24,832 nt of DNA, taken from positions 1 through 24,832 of the IMG/VR virus record IMGVR_UViG_3300020183_000434; one strand, given 5' to 3'. A program made the translations under genes and the position numbers. A model generated the notes under the pieces. It was not told the origin of the DNA. It searched no databases and saw only the letters and a list, made by a program, of their open reading frames with translations. Positions 16,601-24,627 of the stretch are shown in pieces (the stretch's first letter is position 1; every line of letters starts with the position of its first letter). Source of the DNA: a virus.

Positions 16601-17481
16601 TGTGTCCTCTATTAGCTGGAATCCTATTAGAGGATTTCAAAAATTTAAATAAATTCAGTGTAAAAAATTATACTAAAAAATTAATAAAACAAAAATCAGA
16701 TTTTTTAAAAGGTAAATTAGAAGAGGTTAATAATAGAATAATACAAAAAGAATTAGAATTAGTTAAATTAATAGATCAAACAAATTTTATTTATAGTGGT
16801 AAAGACGGGTATAAAAGAACCAACGGAGATATTGCAATATTTGACATATCAGGTGGTACACCGTCAAGTATTTCATTTGCATCCGCATATCAAGAACTAC
16901 AATCTGACGTAAATAATGTTGTTACTTCAGGAAACACCTATTACAATAAGTTAATCGCGTTTAATTTAATACCTGCGGGTACAAGTAAATTTGAAAGTAC
17001 TTTTAATTTTGATACATTCATTTTTGACAATACTACGACACAAATAGATAAAGGGCCAGAAAATAGGTTTTTTATGTTGTTTTATGATGATATGTTAAAT
17101 AAGCCAAAATTTGTTGATGATTTCTTAGAAGAGTCTAATAAAAATGCCGGACCACTTTTATCTCTTGATAGAATTAAACCTGAAGATCTGAATAAATGGA
17201 AAACATTCTTAAAAAATAATGTAGATTTTATTGAAATAATTTATAAAAAATCTAAAAAGAAAGTTGATACAAATATTGAAGACTTAGAAAAAACTGAAGA
17301 ATATAAATTATTTAAGGACGAGACTACGTTTAAACCATACGATTTTAATAAAGAAAGAATATTAGAGTTTTATAGACAAAATCCAGCAAATCAAACGGAT
17401 AAAGATAATTATAAACTTTTAGCACCACCACAAAACACATCTAATAATAATTTTAATTTAAAAACTAAATTTACTTATTAA
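10639..17481 (+). CDS. Giant repeat-containing baseplate/tail structural protein (2280 aa)
   Basis: The largest gene here. Residues 1-57 contain ENFRKKLLSINLPPY. Residues about 58-630 hold nine diverged repeats (see repeat entry). Residues about 1130-1225 form a conserved block: MISLENLAWR, CERGPNDGRIMWFPPYDVSF, EPIYTYTNTKRSGKLSFKIV and VDHP. Residues about 1455-1615 look like a degenerate OmpA-type peptidoglycan-binding domain (NLSYRRVSSFVQYM, later ACRKITIDEI). Residues about 1615-1660 are a Pro/Lys/Glu linker. Residues about 1700-1845 hold FHPAFHAITPEGLNKR, LQQCMRPGDT, PPVCVLRVGDFWHTKVIIDS and LQPMIAEVSINFNFIGG, which resembles T4 gp48/gp54-type tube-initiating baseplate proteins (a hydrophobic PPxVxxRxGD strand before IDSLSITY). 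The C-terminal 430 residues are charged and helical. The position after the tape measure matches T4 48-54. I infer a baseplate component; exact role unknown. Confidence 0.6.
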   Translation: MESLLSFDATENFRKKLLSINLPPYKIKNGGSFEDRIKTSELVLVNYSVSDSPPIEEVGEQQERILITKNQFGPNEQSYGDSVDINQDLNFKSPEGNYNLSKTIQSQLETDGNFQETLLYIKNIYVPTVDGRGYGVSRYDINNDIQKGNKNDVYDITDTFNNELEQVGNQQEILLKTKNTYFPGGSDYGDTSYDINDDEVIDTTGFGNYLQRGLDPFWVSNNNVSVVGSLEFFDNTIKNKFRLIAPNGVEYEINNDNEGLFTTPGNGLFVYDESTQSQQVIESNALSIKGNQQEAILYTTNIYKPVATGFGLQFYGNVNWDVNYDIVNTITTGFGEYDDRAGDINWINQNYVTTKGNEQENIYYQINLWKPQLQGNDFYGSTRYDIWNATYNELTQGGVNYDQTASNLSWIETNYVSIKAQQKLLFDLAPLNIYTPNGYGGVNWEINNNIVNSLTTGSGNYNEVAGNEQWIESNALSNIASPARGDQYNANQYKPTSYGGTNYDINYDLQGGRESFSTQVDGEYDKSTDAQGSLLETVFGKNKAIEAYNTNLYKPEDNQNGYGSTQYDVLDNEKIENLNNPSSYDKGEYDAYNQNVANNSNLEITAESELDDAYVKNKYVPENNYGNPELVEVDDLPTILLNQPYSNDTGVTPRTFISSFYTPYAILIQNDPQGDSGKISQDSSLASFAAERLKKEFAYRVTAELIQQTLDRVNFLDTSFTQPDGFNSTQLSVKPNTDPFDILGMATGNIPLFERNWSISVPDLIIGKTLNFAAKLAGLYSPYSFIPGEYFDYPNERFLTQVTDNPVSALFTKPLTNAWNSITTLNIKTASELFLANTGSGTQKELFTQLKYNTYRPDYKLNSFRDPNVFAPDPNFYIGKRNTFIEGLVPEKELPKLGFRNRVEMNVYGSGEFARLFEGDLYERIKFGVESINDFDGGDIQGGFTWGDNFGNTKPSIGKKVGPGGVEYKSVSFDTKSNSFRDALKKNISGKLEKDFTKGSILDFTQRIVEVANDIGNDDKRQRHVGTAINQISKVFNDGYTEMTKGSRVVKWRTKNSIDKSTKAGGVPEGLEYCRVWTKDDPYLTYGNLQKTSGNIRKYKSSVFDNTYNLNIGPMRNSTNGDSTNIFPGGVKKYMISLENLAWRTSNRPGLTYEDLALCERGPNDGRIMWFPPYDVSFDESVSTDWNSNAFLGRTEPIYTYTNTKRSGKLSFKIVVDHPCILDKLVSEELKNVEESKFTRIIDSFFAGCLEYDPYELASRYTYFTLKDIQDVLVATQGEPQVIKKLIPEVITTPNIISEEIVEEPKEVLKEEGDKTNIEDFNTFKEDKPVFYYEQGKPRYSDDGKNTDRTVKSAFTSYDIYYAQYLETDFNVSLASTPQIPEPKDGGGKPWNNNPKTNIEEFYVRKAKNLNGDTSNKLGVYPPKSNLLLRKFINTDDTLRQSADFYKNYIDISENSIRQFFSSARESYSKVGEFLQKTLDWLDGGNTLSWNFKATCSAAYHKVDYNVNLSYRRVSSFVQYMEKYDVTSASGKKLKDFFSYDHTKGTCDTEKPLTFKLTFAGFNEITQQGKFAGVDCSRPFARTALSDSGSDYPENRYSINGAACRKITIDEIVPIPKKTEPVQTPPNVDETGPDPKDNNPKSGEAKPEPKFVEEVVYPEPKYNGTIKKELTGKLVRKLLCECDYFEMLNNESPMIYNGLKEKLKYFHPAFHAITPEGLNKRLVFLQQCMRPGDTIPTVVETGANTTTLLYKDAFNSAFGAPPVCVLRVGDFWHTKVIIDSLSITYPKDGQWDINPEGIGLQPMIAEVSINFNFIGGHGLDKPIQQLQNALSFNFYANTEMYDERATQTEIIKGNYDKEAIDRILNEVGINDRKDRQNENDFGVPFGTIVERVLDIPNNSIKGTINYKENINKFTKIYREYNALVENELRNITKLYGIGISALFSDSRKYSTGNIGGINNSFLFGASTKISQNIKELEKGAIKDVADDLCPLLAGILLEDFKNLNKFSVKNYTKKLIKQKSDFLKGKLEEVNNRIIQKELELVKLIDQTNFIYSGKDGYKRTNGDIAIFDISGGTPSSISFASAYQELQSDVNNVVTSGNTYYNKLIAFNLIPAGTSKFESTFNFDTFIFDNTTTQIDKGPENRFFMLFYDDMLNKPKFVDDFLEESNKNAGPLLSLDRIKPEDLNKWKTFLKNNVDFIEIIYKKSKKKVDTNIEDLEKTEEYKLFKDETTFKPYDFNKERILEFYRQNPANQTDKDNYKLLAPPQNTSNNNFNLKTKFTY
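10810..12525 (+). repeat. Nine diverged protein-coding repeats (about 55-70 aa) in the 2280-aa protein
   Basis: The unit reads roughly GNQQE-x5-TKN-x-Y-x-P-x5-YG-x3-YDINxD, then a Thr/Gly/Tyr stretch ending in WI-x2-N. The YDIN-like core occurs as SVDIN, RYDIN, SYDIN, YEIN, NWDVN, RYDIW, NWEIN, NYDIN and QYDVL. The copies have diverged so far at DNA level that they look old rather than recently amplified. Role unknown; such regular beta-like units could form an elongated arm or a surface for other baseplate proteins. Confidence 0.75.
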
Positions 17482-17503
17482 ATAAACGGATTATATAATA
17501 TAT

Positions 17504-17821
17504 ATGGAATTTTATAACAGATACCAACAATTTTTGATTGACGGTAAACAAACTATGGTACCGTTTGTAAAACTACCGAGTAGATCGAGCGACCAAAGAT
17601 ATATTTACAAAAAAAATAGAAGTAGATTAGATAAGATTAGTTTAGAAAAATATGGATCACCAACTTTTGGATGGTTAATTATGTTAGCAAATCCTCAGTA
17701 TGAAGGGTTAGAAACTAATATAACAGAAGATACCATATTAATTATACCGTACCCTTTAGTTGCGGCAATCCAAGATTATAAATCGGCATTAGAAACACAT
17801 TTCTTCTATTATGGCAGATAA
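17504..17821 (+). CDS. Baseplate wedge protein, T4 gp53-like (LysM-like)
   Basis: 105 residues. The core SRLDKISLEKYGSPTFGWLI, then MLANPQYEG and TILIIPYPLVAAI, matches the small gp53-type/LysM-like baseplate proteins, in which 'D-x-I-A-x-x-x-Y-G-x-x-x-x-W' leads into 'L-x-N' and ends at 'I-x-I-P'. T4 gp53 (about 196 aa) completes the wedge and allows wedges to join around the hub; this is a shorter form. It lies directly before the hub gene, as gene 53 precedes gene 5 in T4, and its last 11 nt overlap the hub start, so the two are probably translationally coupled. Only 22 nt separate it from the giant gene upstream, with no TATTTATA element, so it is read from the upstream transcript. Confidence 0.7.
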   Translation: MEFYNRYQQFLIDGKQTMVPFVKLPSRSSDQRYIYKKNRSRLDKISLEKYGSPTFGWLIMLANPQYEGLETNITEDTILIIPYPLVAAIQDYKSALETHFFYYGR

Positions 17822-20800
17822 ATTTAGCAATGAAGATATCTACGTTGAAACTGGGTATGATAATATAATTCTTATAGACCCCAATAAAGTTACGTCAAAA
17901 CAAAACGCCGACGGAGAACCAAGACTAGTACAACATGAAAATCTTGTTTATTATGCTAATTTAGAGACTAAAATAATCCCAAGAACAAAATTAGCAATTG
18001 GGGAGGCATTCGATTCTAATCCTGTGGTTAATACAACTATCGCTAGTTTTGGTGGTGGAGATGAAGATTTAAATTTAAGTTTTCTAAAACCAAAAGGAAA
18101 AAATTCATTTGATACTTCTTGGTCTGATCAATTAACAGCAAAAGGTTCTAGAGAAGGTAAATCACCCAATCAAACATCAGAATACGCAACAACATTTGAT
18201 GGTAAAACACAATACAGAAGAAAAGTTTTAAATTATGAAGACACACAATTATTAGGAATAAAATCAATTAATGTATCAATAACACCAGCCGGTACACCAA
18301 CAGTAAATATGACATTAGTTGATGTGCAAGGAAAGGCTTTGTTTGAACAGGGTGATAATTCTATGTACTCTGTCTTTTTTAATTTACCGTATCCTGCATT
18401 TTATTTGACATTAAAAGGTTATTATGGTAAAGCGATAAGGTTACAATTAATGTTAAGATCTTTTAATGCTAAATTTTCACCTGACAACGGTAATTTCGAA
18501 ATAGATATAAGTTTAATTGGTAGATTAAACGCATTACTTTTTGACACTGCTTTAGGTTATTCTAGAAATGCGCCTAAAATGTTACCAAGAACTGTCACTA
18601 AAAAATTATCACAAGGAGGTGGGAAAACAACAACCACACAAGTCAGTAGCACTTTAGGTAGACAAAAACTAGAGGAAGTTTATAAACAATATAAAGATAA
18701 AAAATTAATAGATCCTAGTTTTGATGAAATAGATTTACAAGAGTTTATAAAAAGAATTGAAAATTATGATAAAAATGCATTAGCTAGAGCAAAAGAGGCG
18801 GATTTTCTTATTATAAATCATATTTCTGATTTTGAAGATAATTTAAAAAATTTAGAATCGGTAGTTTATAATAGTAGTAAAAATAAATTTTTAGACACCG
18901 CGAAACCATACATAAAAAATGATGAAGTTTATTATTTTTTTAAAAACGGCATCACTGAAAGTGACAGAACAGATAGGATAAATAATTTAAAATCCGCATT
19001 TCAAACGTATCTAGATTTTTTGAAAAATAATAAAGCGTTTGGGCAAGCACCAAAAGGTAGTAGTACTTTTAATTTAAAATTAAAAAATGGTACACTTAAA
19101 AATGTTGGTACAAAAATTGCCCCATTTAATTATGATAAAGATACGGGATTCAATCAAGTGTCTAAGTCTGAGGGTCTTAATAATTTCAAAGCGAATATTG
19201 ATTGGCAAAAAACATATATATACAGGTTCAAACAAACCCCAACACCTACCGAATTAGATAGTTTCAGAATATCAGAAGAGGCTTCTATTGGTGCCGCAAC
19301 ACAAGTTTGGAATGGAACTACTATATTAACTAAAAATCCAGATTATTTTCATTTTGGTGAAAGGTGGGACGGATCACCAACATATATAAGTAATAGTTTT
19401 TTAGATGTTATCAGAAAAAGTAAAGATACATTAGACAAACAAAAAAAAATAGTTGAAGATGAGATCAATAATATCCTGAGTGGTTTAGTAACCGATAAAA
19501 ACAGTTTAGGTTTCGAACCAACAATAAGGAATGTTTTTTGTGTTATATTAGCAGGGGCTGATACCTTTTTCAAATTAATGGATAATGTTCATGAAAGGGC
19601 TTGGAGTCAAAGACAAAATAAAACTAGATTAGATTTAATAGTAAATGGTAAACAAGGACCTGATTATAATAAATCAGTAGAATTAAGTTCAGGTACTTTA
19701 AAAAACGAGGCAATAGTTTATCCTTGGCCTTTGTATTATGAAAAAACAACCGATAAAAATAAAAGAGAAATTTATGAAATTAAATACATTGGTGATATTG
19801 GACAAGACCCAAACACAGGACAAAGTCCTATAAGGAATAACCCAACAGTATGGCCCGAAGTAGAGTTCACTGAAGATTATTTAAGAGCAGCAACATTAAC
19901 AAATTCACCAATACCAGTTAATAGTTACAACAACCCTAAAAATCAATTAAAGTTTGCAACATTTAATGCATTAGAATTTCCATTCAAAAACACACCATAC
20001 AGTAATCCACAACCAGCATCTTTTGTTTATGAAATATTCGAAAGATGTTTTTTAAATACACACTACACTAAACTTGTAAGAAATGGTAAGATAAGTGGGT
20101 TATCACAATTAATTGGACAATTTGAGGCTGAAAACGCTATTGATGAAATTGAATCAGACACCACGTTAAACACGTTATTTTCAAATCAAATAAAAAACTA
20201 CACTGACTTATTTACCCAATTACCAATATTCTCTTTACCAAACTTTACAACTTTAAATGCTAATAATTTTGTCACTACTTATATTAACAATGAATTAAAT
20301 ATTGAAAATTCTGTTTACAGTATTGATTCTGTAAGCTCTACTTCACCAACAGTTACAGGAGGTGTTGATATTGCCGATAAAATAAAAACGTATTTAAAAA
20401 GTACACAATCAAATAAATTATCATTTTTAGACACATATCCTTTTGATAATTTAAATTGGTTAAAAGGCGAATTAATACAAGGTAGTTCAATCACTAGCGT
20501 TGAAACCGCAAATCAAACAATTGCAAGTTTTGATTTTAACACACAAAAAAAGGTAATATCCAGACTAAGTCAAAGTGGAAATGAAAACATCTCTATGTTT
20601 ACTAATAGAAATGGGTTCAATAATGGAGCACAAAAACTTTTAGGAATACCAGGAGGGACTGATAATTTTTCAATTAATAGTCGTGCAGACTTAAAAGAAT
20701 TCTATCGATTTAGAGTGGATCCATCTAGCAAAGGAGACAATCTACAGTTTACTGAAATGCCGATTATATACGACACCGCATATTCAGGTCAGGTCAAACA

Positions 20801-23800
20801 ACAAGTCCAAACAACATCAATTTTTAATACCCCTTATTTTGTTAATGCGATTACTGAAGGGGTAAAAAAAGAAAAGGCCGGAGAAACCGATCCGTATGTT
20901 GCTTTAGGTTATTTATTTTTAAACACACTACCTTTAATTACAACAAAAGATAAATTAAAAAAAGTAAATTCATCTAACAATAATATACAGACAGATATTG
21001 ATTATTTATATGCGACACTGAATAAATTTTCTGCAATACACCAAGTACCTTATAGTTGGATTTTAAAATATGGAGCAATTTGGCACAGGTATAAATTGTG
21101 GGTTGATTCTAATAGAACAATTGACATATTAGATAATGTGTGGAAAGATTTTGATTATAAATTAAATTATAACCCTATTAATGGGTTAACGACTAACACC
21201 TACAATTTATTAGATTTTCAAAATAACCCAATACAATACGTTTTACAAACTTCAAACAACCAAGTAATTGATGGGATAACAAGGCAAGTGGATAACATAA
21301 ACTTAGGTTTTTACCCGAAAGTTATAAATGATTTTTATTATTACTTTAGTAGAAAAGATTTATTTACAGGATATACCGCAAATGATTTAAGTGGAACAAC
21401 ACAAAGTAAAAAATTAAAAATTGGAAAAAATAATGATGCTGCTTTTTTATTACCACTGAGTGGGGATAGTACAGAAAATGATAGAATAATAAATTTACAA
21501 AATTTCTATCAATATATGGATGCCGATGGTAATACAGAATTAAATGTTGGTAGTAAATATTTATTATTTCCTTCATGTGGTGGTATTGATATAAATCAAG
21601 CCGTTTGGGAGTCTTATACAGAAACCACAAACAAAAAAGAAGATTTATTAAATAATCAAAAAATGTATAATGGATCGGTTAGAGGTCTTTGGTTTACAGG
21701 AAATTTTGGTTATTTTGATAACTCATTGTTAGCAAAACCTAACCCGGAAGAGTATGTTAGAATAAAATTTGATAATTTTGGAGGTTCTCCTAGTTTGATA
21801 TTTTCTGACTACTCAACTATAGAAGAAATATTTTCTTTATTTACCCCAAAACTATTAGACGAATTTGAATCTTACTTTTTACAATTTTGTAAACCTAACC
21901 CAACTAATGTGGTTTTAAAAGAAGAAGACATATCTACGGGTGTAAAAAATAGTGAACAAAAATCATTATTATCACAAATGAAAAATATTTTCTTTATTGA
22001 TAAAACATCCGCAGCGATATCAACAGAAGATGAGACAGGAAAAAGTTTATTGGAAGGACAAGTAAGGTCAATGATTTCAGGAATTAGTAATTTTTTAAAT
22101 TATGATTGTGTATTAAAAATAGGAAATCCAGGAAACTTTGATAGAATAACTTTTTTTGATTTTACAGGAAGCACATATCAAACAATAACTGGAACATATA
22201 CTAATAACTTACCGCCCGATTTATCAATATTAAATTCACAAACAAACTCATTAGAATCAAATAAGGCTTGGAAAAATCTCTATAAATACATTGGAGATTC
22301 AAAGTTATTAGAAGCAACTTTGACTGATGTTAATTCGTATGTTTTTTCGTTTTTTAAAGATTTTAATATTGGGTTCAATTCTAATAACGTGGAAAATTTG
22401 GCACAACTAATTAAAATTTACGTATCCAAAAAAATTAATAATTCATCATATAGTACTGCAGATTTTAAAACAGATTTAATAAAACATCTTACAGAATTAA
22501 GTACGGAAAATACCGATACAATTAATGCAATGTTAGGTTATTTAAATAATAAATTAAAAAATAGTAATACTAACACAAACATACCTACACCTAGTAATAC
22601 GACGTATGGTAATGTATTAAAACTTGAAACATATAATGTTTTAAAAAACTTTAACGATAAGTGGGTTGCGGGTAGTGATTTTAAAAATAAACTATTATTT
22701 GAAGATTTTTTATTTCACGATAGAGCCAATGTTGATATTGGAGATGAGTATACTGTTGATATTATGAAAGTCTTAACAAGTTTGAAAGATAACGATAAAA
22801 AATCAATAATGGATGTTTTAAGTAACATTCTTACTGATAATAATTTTATATTTTTTGCACTACCATCATACATTAATTTTTATGGAATACAAAGTGCGGT
22901 AATTAATAATCAAACAATACCTGTTGAGATACCAAATTCAATGTTTGCAACTTATTTGAATGTAGATTATTTAAATTCAAAACCAAAATTTTTATGTATA
23001 TATGTTGGTAAACAATCTGAATACTTACAAACAACAGATAGTACTTTTTCTAAATTTGGTGACGATTCTTTTGACATGAGAAACCAATCAACAAACCCAT
23101 TAAGAGTACCAGCGAGTAATATCGATTACGAAAAATCAAGTCCAGTTGTCGGGTTTAACGTTGATTTTGGAATTTTAAATCAAAACATATTCAAAGACGT
23201 GAGTTTGGATATGTCTGAAAAAAAGAATACCGCAGAAACATTTGCAGTAAATGAACAAATGGGTAAAGCAGGTGCAGGTGATAGTGTTGCTCAACAATCG
23301 GTTTCTTTGTATAGTATTTATAAAAGTAGGTCATACACTTGTGATGTTAAGGCAATGGGTTGTGCGGTTATACAACCAACAATGTATTTTAATTTAAGAC
23401 ACGTACCTCTATTTAGGGGACCTTATTGGATATCTGAAGTTAAACATTCAATTTCAGAAAGAGGATTTGAAACCAATTTTAAAGGAATTAGGATGCCACT
23501 TTTCTCATTACCAAAACCTGAAAGTTTTTTAATGGGGGTTAATAAAGTATTTAATGAAAGATGGAAAAAAGAAGTTACCTCACAAAGAAAACCAAATGAA
23601 ACTGTAGGATCACTTACACAGTTTGAACAAAATTTAAGTAACGCACCAAACCCAAACACTAATAGTGGATGTACAAGTACTTCTGTATATAGTGGAGGAA
23701 GTCCAGATTATCCCGCAAAACCATTCATTACCGAAGTAAAAACAACTATTAGTAATACTGATTTAAAAACTGCGATAGAAACAAATATCCCTCAAACATC

Positions 23801-24365
23801 ACCAAAAGAAATAATGGCGTTCAAAGCTTGGTTATTTGGAATTGCTAGGACATGGCCGGCAAATAGTGTAACTTCAACAAATATAACTTGTACACAAAAT
23901 AATTTGTTTGGTATTAGTTGTAGAAACCCTGTACCACAACTTAACCCATATTTTACAGCACAAACATGTTCTTTACTTGCTGGTGTAGATATTCCTGTCC
24001 CTACTTTTACAAGCACAACAGAACCTGTCAAATTTATGAATCAAACATATAAAACAATAGTAACAGGGCCGGTTAATAGTTTATATAGTGCAAATACTGT
24101 TATAAAAACACAAAATGATATTGCTTTATCAGCAATAACAGGAACAACACCAATAAAGGTTTTACGTTTGGCATGTACATTAACCCAATTGAAAATTGTT
24201 GGTTGGGATACAAATGCAATATATGGAAGAACACCAGAAGAAATGTATAATTTTATACAAACACAAAGAACTAATGGTGCATTATCAAACGAAGTTTATT
24301 TAATATATGTAAAAGAATTTATTATTGCTATAGATAATTTTGGTTCTGCCAGTGGTTTTTCATAA
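17811..24365 (+). CDS. Giant baseplate hub/spike-type protein (2184 aa), gp27/gpD-like with C-terminal domain
   Basis: The start overlaps the gp53-like stop by 11 nt. Residues about 148-240 (LLGIKSINVSITPAGTPTVN, YPAFYLTLKGYYGKAIRLQL, GNFEIDISLIGRLNALLFD) look like the first barrel of gp27/VgrG-type hubs. Residues about 1080-1310 hold conserved HRYKLW, YLLFPSCGGIDINQAVWESY and GSVRGLWFTGNFGYFDN, of unknown role. Residues about 1740-1900 (SPVVGFNVDFGILNQNIFKD, CAVIQPTMYFNL, VPLFRGPYWISEVKHSISER, FETNFKGIRMP) resemble the second hub barrel of late-control D proteins, where 'G-x-Y-x-I-x-x-V-x-H' is typical. A Ser/Gly/Pro linker (about 1945-1975) leads to a C-terminal domain with TQNNLFGISCR, possibly cell-wall-binding or lytic. 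T4 splits hub and lysozyme roles between gp27 and gp5; here one chain may combine them. The hub call is an inference from fold-like patterns and from gene order. Confidence 0.6.
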   Translation: MADKFSNEDIYVETGYDNIILIDPNKVTSKQNADGEPRLVQHENLVYYANLETKIIPRTKLAIGEAFDSNPVVNTTIASFGGGDEDLNLSFLKPKGKNSFDTSWSDQLTAKGSREGKSPNQTSEYATTFDGKTQYRRKVLNYEDTQLLGIKSINVSITPAGTPTVNMTLVDVQGKALFEQGDNSMYSVFFNLPYPAFYLTLKGYYGKAIRLQLMLRSFNAKFSPDNGNFEIDISLIGRLNALLFDTALGYSRNAPKMLPRTVTKKLSQGGGKTTTTQVSSTLGRQKLEEVYKQYKDKKLIDPSFDEIDLQEFIKRIENYDKNALARAKEADFLIINHISDFEDNLKNLESVVYNSSKNKFLDTAKPYIKNDEVYYFFKNGITESDRTDRINNLKSAFQTYLDFLKNNKAFGQAPKGSSTFNLKLKNGTLKNVGTKIAPFNYDKDTGFNQVSKSEGLNNFKANIDWQKTYIYRFKQTPTPTELDSFRISEEASIGAATQVWNGTTILTKNPDYFHFGERWDGSPTYISNSFLDVIRKSKDTLDKQKKIVEDEINNILSGLVTDKNSLGFEPTIRNVFCVILAGADTFFKLMDNVHERAWSQRQNKTRLDLIVNGKQGPDYNKSVELSSGTLKNEAIVYPWPLYYEKTTDKNKREIYEIKYIGDIGQDPNTGQSPIRNNPTVWPEVEFTEDYLRAATLTNSPIPVNSYNNPKNQLKFATFNALEFPFKNTPYSNPQPASFVYEIFERCFLNTHYTKLVRNGKISGLSQLIGQFEAENAIDEIESDTTLNTLFSNQIKNYTDLFTQLPIFSLPNFTTLNANNFVTTYINNELNIENSVYSIDSVSSTSPTVTGGVDIADKIKTYLKSTQSNKLSFLDTYPFDNLNWLKGELIQGSSITSVETANQTIASFDFNTQKKVISRLSQSGNENISMFTNRNGFNNGAQKLLGIPGGTDNFSINSRADLKEFYRFRVDPSSKGDNLQFTEMPIIYDTAYSGQVKQQVQTTSIFNTPYFVNAITEGVKKEKAGETDPYVALGYLFLNTLPLITTKDKLKKVNSSNNNIQTDIDYLYATLNKFSAIHQVPYSWILKYGAIWHRYKLWVDSNRTIDILDNVWKDFDYKLNYNPINGLTTNTYNLLDFQNNPIQYVLQTSNNQVIDGITRQVDNINLGFYPKVINDFYYYFSRKDLFTGYTANDLSGTTQSKKLKIGKNNDAAFLLPLSGDSTENDRIINLQNFYQYMDADGNTELNVGSKYLLFPSCGGIDINQAVWESYTETTNKKEDLLNNQKMYNGSVRGLWFTGNFGYFDNSLLAKPNPEEYVRIKFDNFGGSPSLIFSDYSTIEEIFSLFTPKLLDEFESYFLQFCKPNPTNVVLKEEDISTGVKNSEQKSLLSQMKNIFFIDKTSAAISTEDETGKSLLEGQVRSMISGISNFLNYDCVLKIGNPGNFDRITFFDFTGSTYQTITGTYTNNLPPDLSILNSQTNSLESNKAWKNLYKYIGDSKLLEATLTDVNSYVFSFFKDFNIGFNSNNVENLAQLIKIYVSKKINNSSYSTADFKTDLIKHLTELSTENTDTINAMLGYLNNKLKNSNTNTNIPTPSNTTYGNVLKLETYNVLKNFNDKWVAGSDFKNKLLFEDFLFHDRANVDIGDEYTVDIMKVLTSLKDNDKKSIMDVLSNILTDNNFIFFALPSYINFYGIQSAVINNQTIPVEIPNSMFATYLNVDYLNSKPKFLCIYVGKQSEYLQTTDSTFSKFGDDSFDMRNQSTNPLRVPASNIDYEKSSPVVGFNVDFGILNQNIFKDVSLDMSEKKNTAETFAVNEQMGKAGAGDSVAQQSVSLYSIYKSRSYTCDVKAMGCAVIQPTMYFNLRHVPLFRGPYWISEVKHSISERGFETNFKGIRMPLFSLPKPESFLMGVNKVFNERWKKEVTSQRKPNETVGSLTQFEQNLSNAPNPNTNSGCTSTSVYSGGSPDYPAKPFITEVKTTISNTDLKTAIETNIPQTSPKEIMAFKAWLFGIARTWPANSVTSTNITCTQNNLFGISCRNPVPQLNPYFTAQTCSLLAGVDIPVPTFTSTTEPVKFMNQTYKTIVTGPVNSLYSANTVIKTQNDIALSAITGTTPIKVLRLACTLTQLKIVGWDTNAIYGRTPEEMYNFIQTQRTNGALSNEVYLIYVKEFIIAIDNFGSASGFS

Positions 24366-24372
24366 AACAATA

Positions 24373-24380
24373 TATTTATT
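24373..24380 (+). promoter_or_regulatory. TATTTATT element upstream of the 74-aa gene
   Basis: TATTTATTAATAAAAAAACT starts at 24373; the octamer ends 12 nt before the ATG at 24393, within the 27-nt spacer after the hub gene. Confidence 0.48.
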
Positions 24381-24392
24381 AATAAAAAAACT

Positions 24393-24617
24393 ATGAGTGT
24401 AAAAAATTTATTAGACGATTACTTGAAAAAAGATACGAGAATCACAGAAAAACAAATAGATGGTGACCACAAGCAAGTTTGTGACTTGGATACCGGTGAG
24501 TGTTATACTATAAGAATGAAAGATGGGTTGATTGAAAGATTTGACAATACCATGAAATTAAATAGAACCTTAAAAGTGGAAACACCAACAGGCAATAAAA
24601 CATTATTGAACGGATAA
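24393..24617 (+). CDS. Hypothetical small protein (74 aa)
   Basis: A complete frame with no family that I recognise. The N-terminal 20 residues form a short amphipathic helix (VKNLLDDYLKK). The middle, HKQVCDLDTGECYTIRMKDG, has two Cys and reads as a beta hairpin ('x-D-x-x-T-G-E-C-Y-x-I-x-x-K-D-G'), followed by IERFDNTMKLNRTLKVETP. It contains ITEKQ, as does the 46-aa protein at 5834. Support for being a gene: upstream TATTTATT element and tight packing between the hub gene and the next gene. It may be a small virion or regulatory protein; nothing in the sequence decides this. Confidence 0.6.
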   Translation: MSVKNLLDDYLKKDTRITEKQIDGDHKQVCDLDTGECYTIRMKDGLIERFDNTMKLNRTLKVETPTGNKTLLNG

Positions 24618-24627
24618 AAATATCAAG

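Noticed and set aside
16353-16640. 95-codon minus-strand frame opposite the giant baseplate gene
   Set aside because: Shadow of the plus-strand gene; Ser/Asn/Ile-rich translation mirrors the AT-rich codons opposite.
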